64,000 bases of DNA from Methylomicrobium agile (GTDB lineage Bacteria > Pseudomonadota > Gammaproteobacteria > Methylococcales > Methylomonadaceae), in NCBI RefSeq assembly GCF_000733855.1, contig NZ_JPOJ01000001.1, positions 3,055,001 to 3,119,000 on the forward strand, given 5' to 3'. How positions within the stretch are numbered: position 1 is the first letter of the stretch; each line of letters begins with the position of its first letter. Made by a program: the position numbers and the translations under genes. A model generated the notes under the pieces. It was given only the letters and a program-made list of their open reading frames with translations. It had not been told where the DNA came from and did no database searches. Below are positions 35,983 through 46,517 of this stretch, in pieces.

Positions 35983-36115
35983 AAGCGTTAGCGTGGGTGG
36001 CTATAGTTTAGTATTTTACTAGGTTATTGATCTTGGTCAATACGTCGGAGGACGTTGTGCGTACCTTTTTCGCGGCGAAAATCATACGTAATGCGCGCGC
36101 CCTCAGATAAACCGA

Positions 36116-37426
36116 TCAGGATGAAAGCCGTTCTTTCCAATGGCCGATCTTTCCGCTCAATTCGTTGGAATTGATCGTCGTCAATTCTCTTTGTTTCAGC
36201 AGGCGTTTTCCGGCAACCCAGACGTCGCTGACCTGCCGGCGGCTGGCCGCATAGACGATCTGCGAAACCGGGCAATACAAGGGCTGGGTTTCGAGGTCGC
36301 TCAAATCGACCGCGATCACGTCGGCCGCCTTGCCGGTTTCGAGCGAGCCGGTTTCCCGTCCGATGCCGAGCGCTTTGGCGCCGTTGATCGTCGCCATTCT
36401 CAGCGCCATTGACGCAGGCAGGGCGCTCGCGTCGTTCGCGACCGCTTTGGCGAGCAGCGCGGCGGTGCGCATTTCGCCGAACATGTCGAGGTCGTTGTTG
36501 CTGGCCGCGCCGTCGGTGCCGAGCGTGACGTTGACGCCGCGGGCCATCAATTGTGCGACCGGGCAAAAGCCGCTGGCCAGTTTCAGGTTCGATTCCGGGC
36601 AATGCACGACATGCGCGCCGGTTTCCGCGAGCAGGTCCATTTCGTCCTCGGTCAGTTGCGTCATATGGACTGCCGACAGCATCGGACTCAACAATCCCAA
36701 GGCTTTCAGGCGTTGAAGCGGCCGCAGGCCGGTCTTGGCGAATTCCTCCTCGACCTCGTGCTTCGTCTCGTGCACATGCATGTGTACCGGCAGTTCCAGT
36801 TCGTCCGAAAACATCCGGATTCTTTTGAGCGGCGCATCCGATACCGTGTAAGGCGCATGCGGGGCGAACGCGGTCGTCAGCAGCGGCTCGTAGCGAAGCC
36901 GGTCGCGCAACGCCAGGCCTTTTTCGATGTAGGCGTCGCCGGTTTCGGCCCAGACGGTCGGGAAATCGACCACGATCAGGCCGATACTGGCGCGGATGCC
37001 GTGCTGTACGGCTTGCTGCGCCACGACTTCCGGGAAGAAATACATGTCCTGGAAACAGGTCGTGCCGCCGCGGATCATCTCGGCGATCGCCAGTTCGGTA
37101 CCGTCCCTGACGAACGCTTCGCCGACCCAGCGCTGTTCGATCGGCCAGATGTGGTTCTGCAGCCAGTCCATCAAGTGCAGATCGTCCGCAATGCCCCGCA
37201 ACAGCGTCATCGCGGCATGGGTATGGCAATTGATCAGCCCCGGCAGCAAGGCGTGGCTGTCCAGGTTTTCGATATGCGTCCCGGTATATTTTTGCCGGGC
37301 CTCCTCGGTTGGCAAAAGATCGACAATCCGGCCGCCGTCGATTGCCAGGGTGTGGTTTTCGTAGGTTACGGATTCGGGTTCAACGGGTATAATCCAGCGG
37401 GCATGGATCAGGGTATCGACTTGCAT
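36116..37426 (-). CDS. mtaD: 5'-methylthioadenosine/S-adenosylhomocysteine deaminase
   Basis: Amidohydrolase of 436 residues (TRZ/ATZ branch). Metal ligands are in INCHTHAAMTLLRG, MHVHETKHE, the His of MLSAVHMTQL, and LGTDGAASNNDLDM. It deaminates MTA to methylthioinosine or SAH to inosylhomocysteine. Two in-frame ATGs are 6 bp apart. AAGGA lies too close to the first (37432) but 6 bases before the second (37426), so I prefer the second. It is divergent from mtnA, which acts later in the same salvage route. Confidence 0.92.
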   Translation of the reverse strand: MQVDTLIHARWIIPVEPESVTYENHTLAIDGGRIVDLLPTEEARQKYTGTHIENLDSHALLPGLINCHTHAAMTLLRGIADDLHLMDWLQNHIWPIEQRWVGEAFVRDGTELAIAEMIRGGTTCFQDMYFFPEVVAQQAVQHGIRASIGLIVVDFPTVWAETGDAYIEKGLALRDRLRYEPLLTTAFAPHAPYTVSDAPLKRIRMFSDELELPVHMHVHETKHEVEEEFAKTGLRPLQRLKALGLLSPMLSAVHMTQLTEDEMDLLAETGAHVVHCPESNLKLASGFCPVAQLMARGVNVTLGTDGAASNNDLDMFGEMRTAALLAKAVANDASALPASMALRMATINGAKALGIGRETGSLETGKAADVIAVDLSDLETQPLYCPVSQIVYAASRRQVSDVWVAGKRLLKQRELTTINSNELSGKIGHWKERLSS

Positions 37427-37487
37427 GGGCATTCCTTGATTGAAGCGCGGAATTATAACTTTATATACGATGATTTTTGACTAAATA

Positions 37488-38528
37488 ATGACGAAACAAA
37501 ACAGATTGTCTGTCGAAGCTCTCAAGTGGACCGGTAATGCGTTGCAGATTCTGGATCAGCGGAAAGTGCCCGAACGGATCGTTTATCAGGATTTTGACAC
37601 GGCCGAAGAGGTGAGCCGTGCGATTGCTTCGATGCGAGTGCGCGGGGCGCCGGCAATCGGGATTGCCGCTGCCTATGGGGTGGTATTGTCGGTGAGGCGC
37701 CATGCCGGCGAAAATGCAGCGGACTGGCGGGCCAAGGTCGATGCCGATATCGACGGGCTGGCCAAATCGAGGCCGACCGCGGTGAATCTGTTTTGGGCGC
37801 TGGACCGGATGAAAAAGACGCTCGATGCGCACCCGGATACGCCTTTGGCCGCGGTGCTTGCGGAAGCCGAAAAGATCCATGCGGACGACATTGCCGCGAA
37901 CCGGGCGATGGGCGAACGCGGCGCGGACCTGATCGGCAGCGCGAAAGGGGTCTTGACGCACTGCAATGCCGGCGCGCTCGCCACCGGCGGCTATGGGACC
38001 GCGCTCAGCGTGATACGCAGCTTGTACAGCCGCCGGCCGGTGCAGGTCTATGCGGGCGAAACGCGGCCCTGGCTGCAAGGCGCGCGGCTGACCGTCTGGG
38101 AATTGTCCCAGGACGGCATACCCGCGACTTTGATTGCCGATTCGGCGGCGGCTTGGCTGATGCGCTCCGGCGCGGTCGACTGGGTGATCGTCGGCGCGGA
38201 TCGGATCGCGGCGAACGGGGATGCGGCGAACAAGATCGGCACTTATGCCTTGGCGGTTTTGGCTAGGCAGCACGGCGTCAAATTCATGGTGGTCGCGCCG
38301 ACTTCGACGATCGACTGGACGATCGCCGACGGCAGCCGTATCGAGATCGAAGAGCGTGATCCGGCGGAACTGCTGCCTGCCTGTTACCGGGAGCAGGATT
38401 CGCTGGTCCAGGCCTGGAATCCGGTTTTCGACGTGACGCCGTCGGAATTGATCGATGCGATCGTGACCGAAACGGGAGTCGTGCCGAATCCGTCCGCCGA
38501 CGGCATGGCCCGCTTGCGGATGTCCTGA
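37488..38528 (+). CDS. mtnA: S-methyl-5-thioribose-1-phosphate isomerase
   Basis: 346 residues. It converts methylthioribose-1-phosphate to the ribulose form in methionine salvage. The catalytic Cys159 is in [18 protein letters not shown] and Asp238 in [24 protein letters not shown] is near the N-terminus. It pairs with the divergent mtaD, which suggests that MTA is salvaged through methylthioinosine. Confidence 0.95.
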   Translation: MTKQNRLSVEALKWTGNALQILDQRKVPERIVYQDFDTAEEVSRAIASMRVRGAPAIGIAAAYGVVLSVRRHAGENAADWRAKVDADIDGLAKSRPTAVNLFWALDRMKKTLDAHPDTPLAAVLAEAEKIHADDIAANRAMGERGADLIGSAKGVLTHCNAGALATGGYGTALSVIRSLYSRRPVQVYAGETRPWLQGARLTVWELSQDGIPATLIADSAAAWLMRSGAVDWVIVGADRIAANGDAANKIGTYALAVLARQHGVKFMVVAPTSTIDWTIADGSRIEIEERDPAELLPACYREQDSLVQAWNPVFDVTPSELIDAIVTETGVVPNPSADGMARLRMS

Positions 38529-38555
38529 GCATAATAAATACGGGAGGTATGGCTA

Positions 38556-39275
38556 ATGATGTTAGATCGAAAAGGGAATAATCCTTTGCTGGCGATTAAG
38601 TTTTTCGGGGAGGGAATCCGATGGCTCGGCAATTCGAAGCTGCGAAAATTTGTCGTGATTCCGGTACTGGTCAATCTAGTGCTGTATGCGGTCGCATTCG
38701 CGCTGGGATATCTTTATCTCGGCGATATGATCGATCGATTGATTCCGGACTGGCTGCAATGGCTGCGCTGGATATTATGGCCGCTATTCTTTATCGGTTT
38801 TTTTATCGGCGGATTTTTTACCTTTACAGTATTGGCCAATCTGATCGCGTCGCCGTTTTACGGGATGTTATCGGCCGCGACCTTGGGGATTGCCGCCGGG
38901 GAATCGGCAACGGTGATGGAAGTGCCCTGGCTTCGGGTCGTCAAGGCCGAATTGCGGCGGGCGGCTTATTTGGGGGTACGCGCAATATTGCTGGTAATCA
39001 TTTCGATTATTCCCGGGATTAATGTGATCGCGCCGTTATTATGGGCATTATTCGGCGCTTGGGGAATGGCATTGGAATATCTGGCCTATCCGTTGGAAAA
39101 TGCGGGTATTCTGTTTTCCGAACAGCGTAAACTCATCGGCAGCGTCAGGTGGGGGGCTTTGAGTTTCGGAGGGCTGGCGGCAGCGGGTTTGGCTGTGCCG
39201 ATCGTGAATATCGTCGTTGCGCCTGCCGCAGTGATCGGGGCGACGCTGTATTTACGGGAAATCGAAAAAAAGTGA
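38556..39275 (+). CDS. cysZ: CysZ/EI24-family membrane protein
   Basis: 239 residues with four to six hydrophobic helices and the EI24/CysZ pattern (NSKLRKFVVIPVLVNLVLY, LIASPFYG, LEYLAYPLEN). CysZ of E. coli takes up sulfate for cysteine synthesis. No cys genes are adjacent, so the substrate rests on family similarity. GGGAGG precedes ATG at 38556 by 9 bases. A terminator follows. Confidence 0.85.
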   Translation: MMLDRKGNNPLLAIKFFGEGIRWLGNSKLRKFVVIPVLVNLVLYAVAFALGYLYLGDMIDRLIPDWLQWLRWILWPLFFIGFFIGGFFTFTVLANLIASPFYGMLSAATLGIAAGESATVMEVPWLRVVKAELRRAAYLGVRAILLVIISIIPGINVIAPLLWALFGAWGMALEYLAYPLENAGILFSEQRKLIGSVRWGALSFGGLAAAGLAVPIVNIVVAPAAVIGATLYLREIEKK

Positions 39276-39283
39276 TCGCTTTG

Positions 39284-39321
39284 AAATGGGGATAGTCTTT
39301 TTGTCGAATATCCCCATTTTT
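39284..39321. terminator. Intrinsic terminator between cysZ and the H-NS-like gene
   Basis: AAATGGGGATA (39284-39294) pairs with TATCCCCATTTTT (39309-39321) around a 14-base loop. The stem is A-rich on one side and T-rich on the other, so it can serve both convergent genes. Confidence 0.88.
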
Positions 39322-39455
39322 GCCCATAGCATCAGTTCACGCTTGAGGTTTCGCCTCCTCTCGTCAGGCGGCAGCCGCGGAATCCCATTGCGGAACAGTA
39401 CAGGGTGTTAGAACGATTTTTTGCTTGAAACAGTTTCAGATTTTTCAAAATCGAT

Positions 39456-39770
39456 TTAGATTTTGAATTCCGAACTATCGTGCCCTTCTTCGATTAAAGT
39501 GCGCAGCCATTTCGGCATCATGCCGCGTCCCGTCCAGATCTTGCTGGGATCATTAGGGTGGCGGTATTTTGCGGGCACTTTAACGCCTTTCCGGGGCGAT
39601 TTTTTATCGTTCTCGATGATTTCCACCGTCACGTCGATCGAAGCGGCCAATTCTTTTATCTGCGTGATGATTTCTTTGCGATGGTTGACAAGCTTATTTT
39701 TTAACGCCTTCTCTGCGTTTTCGATAACCGTTTGTAATTCGTTCACAGAAAGATTCTGAAAATCAGTCAT
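39456..39770 (-). CDS. H-NS-family nucleoid protein
   Basis: 104 residues. An N-terminal coiled-coil oligomerisation region (residues 1-50, LSVNELQTVIENAEKALKNK) is joined by a basic linker (KKSPRKGVKV) to the H-NS DNA-binding domain, with KYRHPNDPSKIWTGRGMMPKWL. The last part matches the family motif except that the residue after TGRG is Met rather than the commoner Arg/Lys. It probably silences AT-rich DNA. Monocistronic. Confidence 0.9.
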   Translation of the reverse strand: MTDFQNLSVNELQTVIENAEKALKNKLVNHRKEIITQIKELAASIDVTVEIIENDKKSPRKGVKVPAKYRHPNDPSKIWTGRGMMPKWLRTLIEEGHDSSEFKI

Positions 39771-40074
39771 AATGTATTGCTCAAAATTTTAGTGAGGTTG
39801 AATTTTATCATAACCCCTATCGATTTTAAAACATGCCTTATATCATTTAGTGAAATTGATCACGTTGATTCTCGGAATCAGCAATCCTGCATCCGGCATG
39901 GTTGAGATTATTAAGAAAAACAAAACCCCCTGTAGAAGAAAATTCCATCCGATATTGAGATATTGATTATGTGACCAAAGTTTTAAGGAAACATTCAGTA
40001 ATATTTAACTGAACGGCAGGGTGCGTTTTTATGCGTAATATAATTCAAGGCTACAAGCCGGGAGGCAGACCGGA
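39771..40074. other. Intergenic, nothing recognised
   Basis: 304 bp, AT-rich, between the H-NS-like gene and the stop of the DUF2914 gene. It presumably carries the promoter of the H-NS-like gene. No gene, repeat or clear terminator was seen. Confidence 0.5.
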
Positions 40075-40785
40075 TTATTCGGCCGATACGGTAAAACGTA
40101 TTTCATTCATGACCGTGCCGTGATTGTCGATAGTCCGTACGGACCAGTTCCCTCGGTCGTTGAGGCCAAGTTCGCGTTGGCTGGAGGTGCGCCATCTTTC
40201 CGCGGCGATGGCAACAGGGTGGCGTAGCACCCTCTGGCCGTTTCTAAGCCATTCGTGGAACAGGGTTTGTGCCGTTTTGCCCCTGACTTCGGTGAAGTAA
40301 TACATCTGCACGGGTTTTCCGTTGCCGATACTGACGTTGCCCTCGATCAAATCAGCCGGTTCTTTATCGACGATGCGGTAGGCAAGCGCAGCCCGTCGGA
40401 TTCGACCGCCGTTGCCTGCAGGGGCGGAAGGTTCGGCGTGAGTGGATACTGCCGGAGGGGAAGAGAGATTCGGAATCGCAGCCTGCTTCTCCGGGGTTGC
40501 CGAAACCTCTGGCGAGGAAAGCTTCGGGCCGGACTGAATAGCGCTTTGGCTTGCGGAAGGTGTCGGTGGCAGTGCAGTTTCGTTCCGTGCGGCGACTTCC
40601 GGTTCGGAATTGCCGGCCAGCAGGAGGAACAGCGCCGTAATCGACAAAATCAAGACGCTTACCGTGCAGGCGATGCGTTTGATGTTCCACTCCGTGATCA
40701 TTTTCACGTTCGAGGCCGACGTTTCTGCAGCGGTGCCGGGCGTCGTGTATTTGACTTTGATTACGATGTTTTTAGGGTCTGTCAT
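40075..40785 (-). CDS. DUF2914-domain membrane protein
   Basis: 236 residues. A single membrane helix at about 36-57 follows a cytoplasmic N-terminus and precedes a Pro/Ser/Ala-rich linker (60-125). The C-terminal domain (RIRRAALAYRIVDKEPADLI, VQMYYFTEVRGKTAQTLFHEWLRNG, RWRTSSQRELGLNDRGNWSVRTID) matches DUF2914, an extracytoplasmic domain of unknown function often tied to envelope processes. Divergent from sucA. Confidence 0.82.
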   Translation of the reverse strand: MTDPKNIVIKVKYTTPGTAAETSASNVKMITEWNIKRIACTVSVLILSITALFLLLAGNSEPEVAARNETALPPTPSASQSAIQSGPKLSSPEVSATPEKQAAIPNLSSPPAVSTHAEPSAPAGNGGRIRRAALAYRIVDKEPADLIEGNVSIGNGKPVQMYYFTEVRGKTAQTLFHEWLRNGQRVLRHPVAIAAERWRTSSQRELGLNDRGNWSVRTIDNHGTVMNEIRFTVSAE

Positions 40786-40963
40786 ACGTTTTTCGATTAC
40801 AGTTCAAGAAATTCCGTTGTCTCAAGTTTTATGCGCGCATTTATCGCGCATTTATTTAGTGAGCAAAGGCCGTACATACTGGTAATATACCACTACGCTA
40901 TTGCGTGCGAATATAATCCGGACAGACAGCCGTTTCCGCTTTTTCCCATCAGGATACTTAATC

Positions 40964-43792
40964 ATGGCTTCGCTGCTTGAAAAATTCCGGGAATCTTCCT
41001 CCCTGTATGGAAGCAACGCCTGGTTTATCGAAGATTTATACGAGCGTTATCTGAAAGACCCCGAGTCGGTCGATCCCGATTGGCGGCAGCGTTTTCGCTC
41101 GATTCAGAACGGCGGCGGTTATGAGACCCCGCACAGCCCCATTGTCGAACGGTTTGCCGAACTCGCGACGAAATCGCAGGGGCGGCTGGCCCAATTGCAG
41201 GGCTTTACCGAAGAGAGCGTCAAGAAGCAGGCTGCGGTCGCGCGGCTGATCAATCACTACCGGGTGCGCGGGCATCAGATCGCCGACAACAATCCCTTCG
41301 GCAAGACTCTGCCGCCGCCCCCGGATATGGATCCGGCCTTTTACGGACTCTCCGAACTCGACATGGATACCTGGTTCGATACCGGCATCCTGCACGGCGT
41401 CGACCGCCTGCCGTTGCGCGAAATCATCGCGAATCTGAAAGAGATTTACTGCGGCAGCATCGGCTCCGAATACATGCATATCGTCGATACCGCGACGCGC
41501 CGGTGGCTGATCAGCCGGATGGAAAACGCCAAGGGCAATCTGACGCTCGATGCTGAGAAACAGCGCTGGGTGCTGAAATTGTTGACGGCGGCCGAGGGGA
41601 TCGAAGTTTATCTGCATAACAAATTCGTCGGCCAGAAACGGTTTTCGCTCGAAGGCGGGGAATCGCTGATCCCGATTCTCGACGAGCTGGTCATGGGCTG
41701 CAGCACCAAAGGGGTCAACGAAATCGTGATCGGCATGGCGCACCGCGGACGCCTGAACGTGCTGGTCAATATTCTCGGCAAGAGTCCGGCCTTATTGTTC
41801 GACGAGTTTGCGGGTCACTCGGCATCGTCGCCGCCGGGCGTCAGTTCGGGCGATGTCAAATACCACATGGGATTTTCGTCGGATATCGATACGCCGACCG
41901 GCCCGATTCACCTGACGCTCGCGTTCAACCCCTCGCATCTGGAGATCATCAATCCGGTGGTCGAAGGTTCGGTCCGGGCGCGGCAGGACCGCGCCGGCAT
42001 CGACGGCAAGGATCAGGTCGTTCCGGTCCTGATCCACGGCGATGCGGCCTTCTCGGGGCAGGGCATCGTGATGGAAACCTTGAACATGTCGCAAACCCGT
42101 GCCTTCGAAGCCGGCGGTACGATCCATATCGTGATCAACAACCAGATCGGTTTCACCACCAGCGACCCGAGGGATGCTCGTTCCACGCTCTATTGCACCG
42201 ATATTGCGAGCCTGATCCAGGCGCCGGTGTTTCATGTGAACGGCGACGATCCGGAAGCGGTCGCCTTCGTCAGCAAACTGGCGCTGGATTTCAGGATGAC
42301 CTTCAAGAAGGATGTGGTGATCGATCTGATCTGCTACCGGCGGCTCGGCCATAACGAGGCCGACGAGCCGGCCGCGACGCAGCCGATGATGTACAAAAAA
42401 ATCCGCCAGCTCAAAACCACCCGCAGGCTATATGCCGAAAAATTGATCGCCGAAGGGGTGATTGCGGCGGAAGAAGCCGCGGCGATGGAGCAAAACTATC
42501 AAAAAATGCTTGATGAAGGGCAGGTCGTTTCGCGGCCGCTGTCGCAAAATCCGAAATATTCCTATACGCACCAGTGGAATCAGTTTCACGGCCAGCACTG
42601 GGAAGCGCCGTGCGATACGACGGTCTCGCTCGACCGGATCCGCTATTGCAACGACCGTATGCTGCGTTTGCCGGCCGGCTTCGAAATTCATTCGCGCGTT
42701 GCCAAGGTGATGGACAATCGCCGTAAGATGGCGGCCGGCGCGTTGCCGCTGGATTGGGGATTCGCGGAAAACCTGGCTTATGCGACGCTGCTGATGGAAA
42801 AATACCATGTGCGCCTGACCGGCCAGGACGTGGGCCGGGGCACCTTCGTACATCGCCATGCGGTGCTGCACAACCAGCTGAAGAACGAAGAATACATTCC
42901 GCTGAAACACCTCGATAAAGACCAGGGGCGCGCGGATATTTACGATTCGCTGCTGTCCGAAGCCGGCGTGCTGGGTTTCGAATACGGCTACAGCACCACG
43001 ATGCCTAACACGCTGGTGATCTGGGAGGCGCAGTTCGGCGATTTCGCAAACGGCGCCCAGGTCGTGATCGACCAGTTCATCAGTTCCGGCGAAACCAAAT
43101 GGGGGCGTTTGTGCGGCTTGGTGCTGCTGCTGCCGCACGGCTATGAAGGGCAGGGGCCGGAGCATTCTTCCGCCCGGCTGGAGCGTTACCTGCAGCTCTG
43201 CGCCGAACACAATATTCAGGTTTGCACGCCGACCACGCCGGCGCAAATTTTTCATCTGCTCCGCCGCCAGTTGATCCGGCCTTACCGGAAACCGCTGATC
43301 GTGATGAGCCCGAAAAGCCTGCTCAGGCACAAGCTGGCCGTTTCGACTCTGGAAGAATTGACCGGCGGTCATTTCCGGGCGATCATCGGCGAGACGGACG
43401 AGATCGACCCTCGGCAGGTGACCCGCTACGTGTTCTGCGCCGGCAAGGTTTATTACGATCTCCTGGAAGCGCGCCGCGAAGCCGGCCTGAAACAGGTCGC
43501 GATCGGGCGAATCGAACAGCTTTATCCGTTTCCGACCGAATTGTTCAAGGCCGAGCTGGCCAAATATCCGAATCTGGAAGAGTTCGTCTGGTGCCAGGAA
43601 GAACCCAAGAATCAGGGAGCCTGGTATCAGTCGAACCATCATTTCCGCGACAACCTGGCGCCGCATATCCGGATGAGCTATAGCGGACGCGAGGCTTCCG
43701 CGGCGCCGGCGGTCGGCCATTTCCATGAACACATCCAGCAACAGAAAGCCGTCGTGGATTCGGCTTTATACGGCAATTCCTCAGGAAGTTAA
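40964..43792 (+). CDS. sucA: 2-oxoglutarate dehydrogenase E1
   Basis: Thiamine-diphosphate E1 of 942 residues. Seen are the N-terminal E2-binding segment ([20 protein letters not shown]), [17 protein letters not shown], the diphosphate site with [21 protein letters not shown], and a C-terminal [20 protein letters not shown]. It looks intact. ATG at 40964 matches the family start. It is followed after 1 bp by sucB. Many type I methanotrophs were reported to lack 2-oxoglutarate dehydrogenase activity although sucAB is present. Confidence 0.96.
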   Translation: MASLLEKFRESSSLYGSNAWFIEDLYERYLKDPESVDPDWRQRFRSIQNGGGYETPHSPIVERFAELATKSQGRLAQLQGFTEESVKKQAAVARLINHYRVRGHQIADNNPFGKTLPPPPDMDPAFYGLSELDMDTWFDTGILHGVDRLPLREIIANLKEIYCGSIGSEYMHIVDTATRRWLISRMENAKGNLTLDAEKQRWVLKLLTAAEGIEVYLHNKFVGQKRFSLEGGESLIPILDELVMGCSTKGVNEIVIGMAHRGRLNVLVNILGKSPALLFDEFAGHSASSPPGVSSGDVKYHMGFSSDIDTPTGPIHLTLAFNPSHLEIINPVVEGSVRARQDRAGIDGKDQVVPVLIHGDAAFSGQGIVMETLNMSQTRAFEAGGTIHIVINNQIGFTTSDPRDARSTLYCTDIASLIQAPVFHVNGDDPEAVAFVSKLALDFRMTFKKDVVIDLICYRRLGHNEADEPAATQPMMYKKIRQLKTTRRLYAEKLIAEGVIAAEEAAAMEQNYQKMLDEGQVVSRPLSQNPKYSYTHQWNQFHGQHWEAPCDTTVSLDRIRYCNDRMLRLPAGFEIHSRVAKVMDNRRKMAAGALPLDWGFAENLAYATLLMEKYHVRLTGQDVGRGTFVHRHAVLHNQLKNEEYIPLKHLDKDQGRADIYDSLLSEAGVLGFEYGYSTTMPNTLVIWEAQFGDFANGAQVVIDQFISSGETKWGRLCGLVLLLPHGYEGQGPEHSSARLERYLQLCAEHNIQVCTPTTPAQIFHLLRRQLIRPYRKPLIVMSPKSLLRHKLAVSTLEELTGGHFRAIIGETDEIDPRQVTRYVFCAGKVYYDLLEARREAGLKQVAIGRIEQLYPFPTELFKAELAKYPNLEEFVWCQEEPKNQGAWYQSNHHFRDNLAPHIRMSYSGREASAAPAVGHFHEHIQQQKAVVDSALYGNSSGS

Positions 43793-43793
43793 T

Positions 43794-45041
43794 ATGAGCA
43801 TAGAAGTGTTAGTCCCCAATTTACCCGAATCGGTCGCCGACGCCACCTTAGTGAACTGGCATAAAAAACCCGGCGATCGGGTGGCCCGGAACGAGAATCT
43901 GGTCGACCTGGAAACCGATAAGGTCGTGCTTGAAGTTCCGGCTCCCGAAGCGGGCGTGCTAAGCGGCATTCTGAAGGAGAACGGTACGGTCGTGACCGCG
44001 GGCGAGGTGCTGGCCGTCATCGATACTTCCGGGGCTGGCGCCGATGCCGCCGAGACTCGGCCGCCTGCTGAAAGCCCCGCGGCGGCGGCGAAAACCGAGG
44101 AGCCTCGCCAGGAGGCCGCGGAAATGCCGTTAAGCCCTTCGGTCAGGCGCCTGCTTCAGGAAACGACGCTGAGTCCGCAGGAAATTACCGGCACAGGCAA
44201 AAGCGGACGGATTACCAAATCCGATGTGCTCGACCATCTCAAGAAGCAGGCTGCGCCCGAAGCCGGGCAGAAAGCGCCCGCGCCCGCACCGGAACAGGCG
44301 CCGCGTCCGGCGCCCGAGCAAAATCGCGGGGCTTCGAACCTGCGTCCGGAACAGCGCGTGCCGATGACCCGGCTGCGCGCGAAAGTCGCGGAGCGGCTGT
44401 TGGAGGCGCAGCGGAACGCGGCGATGCTGACTACCTTCAACGAGGTCAACATGCAGAGCGTGATCGACCTGCGCAACCAGTACAAGACGCGATTCGAGCA
44501 AAAACACAGCACCAAGCTCGGCTTCATGTCGTTTTTCGTGAAGGCTTCGATCGAAGCGTTGAAAAAATTTCCGGCGGTCAATGCGTCGATCGACGGCAAC
44601 GACATCATTTATCACGGCTATTTCGACATCGGGATCGCGGTTTCGACTCCGCGCGGCCTGATCGTGCCGGTGTTGCGCGATGCCGATCAACTGGATTTTG
44701 CCGGCATCGAAAAAAGCATCGCCGATTTCGGCGAGAAGGCCCGCACCGGCACGCTGAGCTATGAAGATCTGCAGGGAGGCACCTTCACGATTACCAACGG
44801 CGGCGTGTTCGGCTCGATGCTGTCCACGCCGATTCTGAATCCGCCGCAATGCGCGATTCTGGGCATGCATGCGATCAAGGAACGGGCGGTCGTCGAGAAC
44901 GGTCAGATCGTGATCCGGCCTATCATGTACCTGGCGCTGTCTTACGATCATCGCTTGGTGGACGGCCGCGAAGCGGTGCAGTTTTTAGTCACGGTCAAGG
45001 AGTGTCTGGAATCGCCGGCCCATTTACTGCTGAACATTTAA
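43794..45041 (+). CDS. sucB: Dihydrolipoyl succinyltransferase E2
   Basis: 415 residues. A lipoyl domain (1-78) has its lysine at Lys43 ([13 protein letters not shown]). A linker and an E1/E3-binding domain ([20 protein letters not shown]) follow, then an Ala/Pro-rich linker and the catalytic acyltransferase domain ending with the active site [14 protein letters not shown]. Start one base after the sucA stop. Confidence 0.96.
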   Translation: MSIEVLVPNLPESVADATLVNWHKKPGDRVARNENLVDLETDKVVLEVPAPEAGVLSGILKENGTVVTAGEVLAVIDTSGAGADAAETRPPAESPAAAAKTEEPRQEAAEMPLSPSVRRLLQETTLSPQEITGTGKSGRITKSDVLDHLKKQAAPEAGQKAPAPAPEQAPRPAPEQNRGASNLRPEQRVPMTRLRAKVAERLLEAQRNAAMLTTFNEVNMQSVIDLRNQYKTRFEQKHSTKLGFMSFFVKASIEALKKFPAVNASIDGNDIIYHGYFDIGIAVSTPRGLIVPVLRDADQLDFAGIEKSIADFGEKARTGTLSYEDLQGGTFTITNGGVFGSMLSTPILNPPQCAILGMHAIKERAVVENGQIVIRPIMYLALSYDHRLVDGREAVQFLVTVKECLESPAHLLLNI

Positions 45042-45043
45042 AC

Positions 45044-46489
45044 ATGCCGATACAACGAGCGAAGTACGACGTCATCATCATCGGTGCAGGTCCTGCGGGC
45101 TATGTGACGGCGATACGCTGCGGCCAGCTGGGGTTGAAAACGGCTTGCGTCGACAGTTGGAGCGATAAACTCGGCCGGCCCAATCTGGGCGGGTCGTATT
45201 TGAACGCGGGCTGCATCGCGTCGATGGCCCTGCTCGAGTCGGCGAAGATTTATCATTCGCTGACCACCGGCCTGGCGCAGCACGGGATCGGCGTCGAAAA
45301 CATTTCGCTCGACGTCGGGCGGATGATCGAACGGAAAGACCGGATCGTTGCGGAGATCAACCGCCACATTGCCGGACTGTTCGGTTTTCACAAGATCGAT
45401 CATATTCATGCCAGAGCCAAATTGCTGCAGGCGGGACGGGTCGAGATCGTTCCGGTAAAAGGCGGCGAAGCGTCTTATCTGAACGCGGACCATATCATTC
45501 TGGCGACCGGCTCCAAGCCGCTGGAGTTGCCTTATGCGCCGATCGACCGGGAATACATCATTGACACCGGCGACGCATTGAACCTGGATTCGGTCCCCAA
45601 ACGCCTTGCGATCATCGGCGCCGGGATCAAGGGGCTGGAAATTGCCAGTATCTGGAACCGGTTGGGAGCCGAAGTGATTTTACTCGAAGCCCAGGAAAAT
45701 TTTCTGAATCTGCCGGACCGGCATATTTCGCTCGAAGCTTACCGTATCTTCACCGGCCAGGGTATAGAGATGCGGCTCGGCGCGCGCGTGATTTCGGCGA
45801 AGAAAAGCGAGGGCAAAGTCGTGATCGAATACCAGAATCACGAGGGCAACGATACGCTGCATGTCGACAGGATGATTGTCGCGATCGGCCGGAAGCCCAA
45901 CTCCGAAGGACTGGCTGCGCCTGAAGCCGACCTGTTGCTCGACGAGTCGGGTTATGTGCATGTCGATGAAAATTGCCGGACCAATCTACCCGGCGTTTAT
46001 GCAGTCGGCGATCTGACTCTGCTCGGTCCGATGCTCGCGCATAAGGGGATCGAAGAAGGGGTGTTCGTGGCCGAACAGATCGCAGGCCTCCATCCGATCA
46101 TCAACTACGATCTGTTGCCGAGCGTGATTTATACCGATCCGGAGATTGCCTGGGTCGGACACACCGAGCAGGCGCTCAGGGCGCTCGGCGAACCGGTGAA
46201 GGTCGGTTTTTTTCCGATGAGCGCTTCGCCGCGCGCGCTGACGATGGGGCGCACCGAAGGGCTGGTCAAAGTGATCGCGCATGCCGAAACCGACAGGATT
46301 CTCGGCGTTCACATGATCGGCGCGCAGGCGTCCGAACTGATCGCCGAAGCGGTGCTCGCGATGGAGTTTTGCGCCAGCAGCGAAGACCTCGCGAAGACCA
46401 TCCATGCCCATCCGACGCTGTCCGAAGCGCTCTACGAAGGCGCACTGGCGTTGCGGAAGATGGCCCTGCATTTGCCGATGAGCGAGTGA
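45044..46489 (+). CDS. lpd: Lpd-like flavoprotein lacking the redox disulfide
   Basis: Third gene of sucAB-lpd, 481 residues, 2 bp after sucB. The fold is complete: FAD motif IIIGAGPAGYVTAIR (11-25), NAD motif AIIGAGIKGLEIASIWNRLG, GVYAVGDLT, and the C-terminal catalytic HAHPTLSE. The redox motif, normally GGTCLNxGCIPSKALL, reads GGSYLNAGCIASMALL. The first (interchange) cysteine is Tyr52, only Cys57 remains, and the following Pro-Ser-Lys is Ala-Ser-Met61. Known Lpd chemistry needs both cysteines, so this protein should not oxidise dihydrolipoamide by the usual route. Several linked changes argue against a single read error. Confidence 0.88.
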   Translation: MPIQRAKYDVIIIGAGPAGYVTAIRCGQLGLKTACVDSWSDKLGRPNLGGSYLNAGCIASMALLESAKIYHSLTTGLAQHGIGVENISLDVGRMIERKDRIVAEINRHIAGLFGFHKIDHIHARAKLLQAGRVEIVPVKGGEASYLNADHIILATGSKPLELPYAPIDREYIIDTGDALNLDSVPKRLAIIGAGIKGLEIASIWNRLGAEVILLEAQENFLNLPDRHISLEAYRIFTGQGIEMRLGARVISAKKSEGKVVIEYQNHEGNDTLHVDRMIVAIGRKPNSEGLAAPEADLLLDESGYVHVDENCRTNLPGVYAVGDLTLLGPMLAHKGIEEGVFVAEQIAGLHPIINYDLLPSVIYTDPEIAWVGHTEQALRALGEPVKVGFFPMSASPRALTMGRTEGLVKVIAHAETDRILGVHMIGAQASELIAEAVLAMEFCASSEDLAKTIHAHPTLSEALYEGALALRKMALHLPMSE

Positions 46490-46517
46490 CTATGTATTTG
46501 CCGCACCGCTGAGCAGG

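Noticed and set aside
42428-43741. Long minus-strand frame within sucA
   Set aside because: Antisense to a strongly conserved E1 enzyme; no family features.
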